64,000 nt of DNA, from contig JABGRN010000019.1 of the NCBI GenBank assembly GCA_018648265.1, positions 1 to 64,000 on the forward strand. Reading direction: 5' to 3'. Each line of letters opens with the position of its first letter. Within the stretch, counting starts at the first letter, position 1. This DNA comes from Prolixibacteraceae bacterium (GTDB taxonomy: Bacteria; Bacteroidota; Bacteroidia; Bacteroidales; Prolixibacteraceae). Positions 61,854-64,000 of this stretch are shown here, piece after piece. A model generated the notes under the pieces. The model was not told the DNA's origin. It searched no databases and saw only the letters and a program-made list of their open reading frames with translations. Both the position numbers and the translations under genes were made by a program.

Positions 61854-64000
61854 ATGGTTGTGATAAAATGCGGTAAATATTTATTGTATCTGTTATTTTT
61901 TTTAATGCCGAAACTGGTTTTAGCAGAATCCCAAAATTTCAGAACCGATAGTTTAAAAGCAGTGGCACTAAACAGATCGGCATCAAATTTTGGCAGGCAG
62001 GGATTATATTCAGAATCACTCGATTCACTTTTCCTTTCATTAAATATTAGAAAAAGAATTTATAATGAAAATAATTACAAGTCATTTGCAAGCACTTACA
62101 GGTTGATTGGAACCAATTATAAAAATTTGGGCCTTTTCGATTTAGCTATTCAATATTCATTACTTGCAGAACAAGCTTACATTCAAGGTTACGGCGAAAA
62201 TTATTTAAGCACGGCTTATGTTTATCTAAACCTGGGAAATATTTACAGGAGTAAATTAAATAATAATGAAGCCATACAATATTATAATCAGATGGTAAAT
62301 ATTTATAAAAATCAGAAAAAAATAAATATCGAAAATGTTGCCGGGGCATATTATAGTGTGGCCGAAATTTATTATAGAATGAATAAATATAATGAATCGC
62401 TTGAAATTATTGATAAATATTTAAAAAATGCTGACGATGATACAAAAATATTATTTTTCGATTTATCAGGTGCAATCTTTCAAGAGTTGAACCGAAACAA
62501 AGAAGCATCGGAAAGTTATAAAAAAGCAATTCAATACTCTATTAGCCAATACACTGACACCGACTTAGTTGTGGCAATGGAATATTTAAATTTTGCATCA
62601 TTTTTAATTTCTGTCGGCAATAGCGGTGAAGCAATAGAAATGCTTGCAAAAGCATACAACATTATTTACTTAACTGAAAAAACAAAAGGAGAGAACCTCG
62701 CAAATTATTATCAGGTTATGGGAGACTTGCATAAAAATAAACAGGTAGAAACCAAAGAGTTATTTGCTTTTAAAAAACAAAAATATAAAAATCTCCAACA
62801 GGCGTTGGTATATTACAATAAAGCATTGTTTTCGTTAAACTTCCCTGAAAATAACTTGTCCGGCATTAACCTTGATTCTATTAATTGCATTTCTGAAATT
62901 CGGTGTCTCGATCATTTAAAGATAATAGCTGATACTTACATGCAAATTGTTTCGGTTTTTGAAGACAAAAATTCTGGAATTCATAAAAAATCACTTACAA
63001 AAGCACTTGAATATTATAAAATTACTGGCCTGTTTATTCATAAATTAAGAAAAGGTATTTCGGGTGATGAGAGTAAAATACAACTTGCCGAACTCGAACA
63101 ATCAACATTCATAAATATTATTCAAGCTTCGTACAAAGCCTATTTATTAAATGGTGATTTAGAAACTCTGGAACTCGCATTTAATAACGCCGAACGCTTA
63201 AAGGCAAGTGCAATTTTCGATAAACTTTCCGATCAATTGGCAAAAGAAAACAGTTTAATACCCGACAGTTTAAATCGATTGGAACAAACTATTAATTTAC
63301 AAATTGCATCGTACTCGGAAGAACTTTTTTATGAACAGGATGAGGAACAACAGGATCGGGAAACTATTGCAGAATTAGATTCCACACTTTTTCAATTAAA
63401 AAAACAACGGACAGAACTAAACAGTTATCTTGAAAATAATTACAACGATTACTATGAATTAAAATATTCCGATTCTTTTTACAAAATTTCCGAAATTCAA
63501 CAAAAATTAAAAAAGAACGAAGTACTACTGGAATATGTTTTAAACGAAACTGATACATTACCAGAACTTTATACCTTTCTTATTTCTACTAACAAATTGA
63601 GCTTAATAAAACAAGAAGTTGATAATGAATTTTTAGGGGCGATTGACAATGTATTTCATTTTATGTCGGATCCGGGCTACCTGTTTACAAAAAATTCGGA
63701 TTCGAAAAGATATTGTAAGGCTTCTAATCTGCTGCACCAAAAACTCATTTTTCCATTTAAAAATGAGATTAAAGGCAAAAAAATAATTATCGTCCCCGAT
63801 GGAAAACTAAATTACATTTCGTTCGATGCACTTATAGAAAAAATGCCCGATACAACAAAAACCATTAATTTTAAAAATTTGGATTACCTTATAAAGAAAA
63901 ATACGATTAACTATTCCTACTCGGCAAATTTACTTTTTAAATTTAACGATGTAAAACAAAAAACAAAAAACAGTGCTTTGGCTTTTGCACCTATTTATTC
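61854..64000 (+). CDS. TPR-CHAT domain protein (5' part, runs out of the window)
   Basis: The frame is open from the ATG at 61854 to the window end (715 complete codons). A signal peptide (GKYLLYLLFFLMPKLVLA) is followed by many tetratricopeptide repeats (about residues 40-430; YLNLGNIYRSKLNNNEAIQY, VAEIYYRMNKYNESLEI, KASAIFDKL helix). After a helical linker with coiled-coil character comes the start of a CHAT caspase-like domain at about residue 640 (IIIVPDGKLNYISFDALIEK). The catalytic His and Cys lie beyond the window. CHAT proteins are proteases related to separase and caspases. An exported TPR-CHAT protein is a common but poorly understood Bacteroidota type. It is divergent from the double-glycine peptide gene. 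Confidence 0.8.
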   Translation, partial: MVVIKCGKYLLYLLFFLMPKLVLAESQNFRTDSLKAVALNRSASNFGRQGLYSESLDSLFLSLNIRKRIYNENNYKSFASTYRLIGTNYKNLGLFDLAIQYSLLAEQAYIQGYGENYLSTAYVYLNLGNIYRSKLNNNEAIQYYNQMVNIYKNQKKINIENVAGAYYSVAEIYYRMNKYNESLEIIDKYLKNADDDTKILFFDLSGAIFQELNRNKEASESYKKAIQYSISQYTDTDLVVAMEYLNFASFLISVGNSGEAIEMLAKAYNIIYLTEKTKGENLANYYQVMGDLHKNKQVETKELFAFKKQKYKNLQQALVYYNKALFSLNFPENNLSGINLDSINCISEIRCLDHLKIIADTYMQIVSVFEDKNSGIHKKSLTKALEYYKITGLFIHKLRKGISGDESKIQLAELEQSTFINIIQASYKAYLLNGDLETLELAFNNAERLKASAIFDKLSDQLAKENSLIPDSLNRLEQTINLQIASYSEELFYEQDEEQQDRETIAELDSTLFQLKKQRTELNSYLENNYNDYYELKYSDSFYKISEIQQKLKKNEVLLEYVLNETDTLPELYTFLISTNKLSLIKQEVDNEFLGAIDNVFHFMSDPGYLFTKNSDSKRYCKASNLLHQKLIFPFKNEIKGKKIIIVPDGKLNYISFDALIEKMPDTTKTINFKNLDYLIKKNTINYSYSANLLFKFNDVKQKTKNSALAFAPIY

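Noticed and set aside
1-64000. CRISPR arrays, rRNA genes, complete insertion sequences
   Set aside because: No regularly spaced repeats, ribosomal RNA segments or transposase genes were seen on either strand.

Overview
The window looks like a chromosomal segment of a Bacteroidota bacterium, probably a marine or animal-associated member of Bacteroidales/Marinilabiliales. The family assignment is inference. Supporting signs are a SusC/SusD pair, a hybrid two-component regulator (HTCS), many lipoprotein and Sec signals, weak Shine-Dalgarno sequences, TAnnTTTG-type promoter elements and a Bacteroidota-like prfC.

Layout. (1) 1-1650: a short stretch of mobile-element-type genes, namely an N-6 DNA methylase-like protein without an NPPY/F motif, a small ORF and a conserved small protein, bounded by terminators. 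(2) 1824-11609: an HTCS regulator facing left, then susC, susD and a small lipoprotein facing right. (3) 11847-19711: an OmpH-like lipoprotein, two very large VCBS/UnbV surface proteins and a broken third one. (4) 19712-20497: a decayed AraC regulator and a hairpin. (5) 20498-39885: a rightward run of an SGNH esterase, five sialidase-fold proteins, four sulfatases and a Gfo/Idh/MocA oxidoreductase. (6) 39886-41816: a convergent phytanoyl-CoA-dioxygenase-like gene, degenerate repeats and an orphan gene fragment. (7) 41817-58287: a second rightward run of two sialidases, three sulfatases (one frameshifted), two uroporphyrinogen-decarboxylase-like proteins, a two-domain sialate O-acetylesterase, N-acetylneuraminate lyase, a mutarotase/Na+-symporter fusion and an N-acylglucosamine 2-epimerase. 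(8) 58288-59206: noncoding DNA ending in the 3' half of a tRNA-Leu(CAG) gene, whose 5' half is absent. (9) 59774-64000: prfC, a 51-residue double-glycine-leader peptide gene on the minus strand, and the 5' part of a TPR-CHAT gene that runs out of the window.

How it works together (inference from families). Surface and periplasmic sulfatases, sialate esterases and sialidases strip sulfate and acetyl groups and release sialic acids. SusCD imports the glycans. The mutarotase part of the fusion converts the alpha anomer and its symporter part moves free sialic acid into the cytoplasm. The lyase makes ManNAc and pyruvate, and the epimerase makes GlcNAc. No galactosidase, hexosaminidase, fucosidase or other backbone hydrolase is present beside seven sulfatases and seven sialidase-fold proteins. 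This suggests that the target may be sulfated (and possibly otherwise modified) sialic acid itself, or terminal caps, rather than a whole mucin or glycosaminoglycan. The tRNA-Leu 3' fragment is oriented as the right attachment site of an integrated element. The whole sialoglycan locus, with the mobile-type genes at the left edge, may therefore lie on a genomic island.
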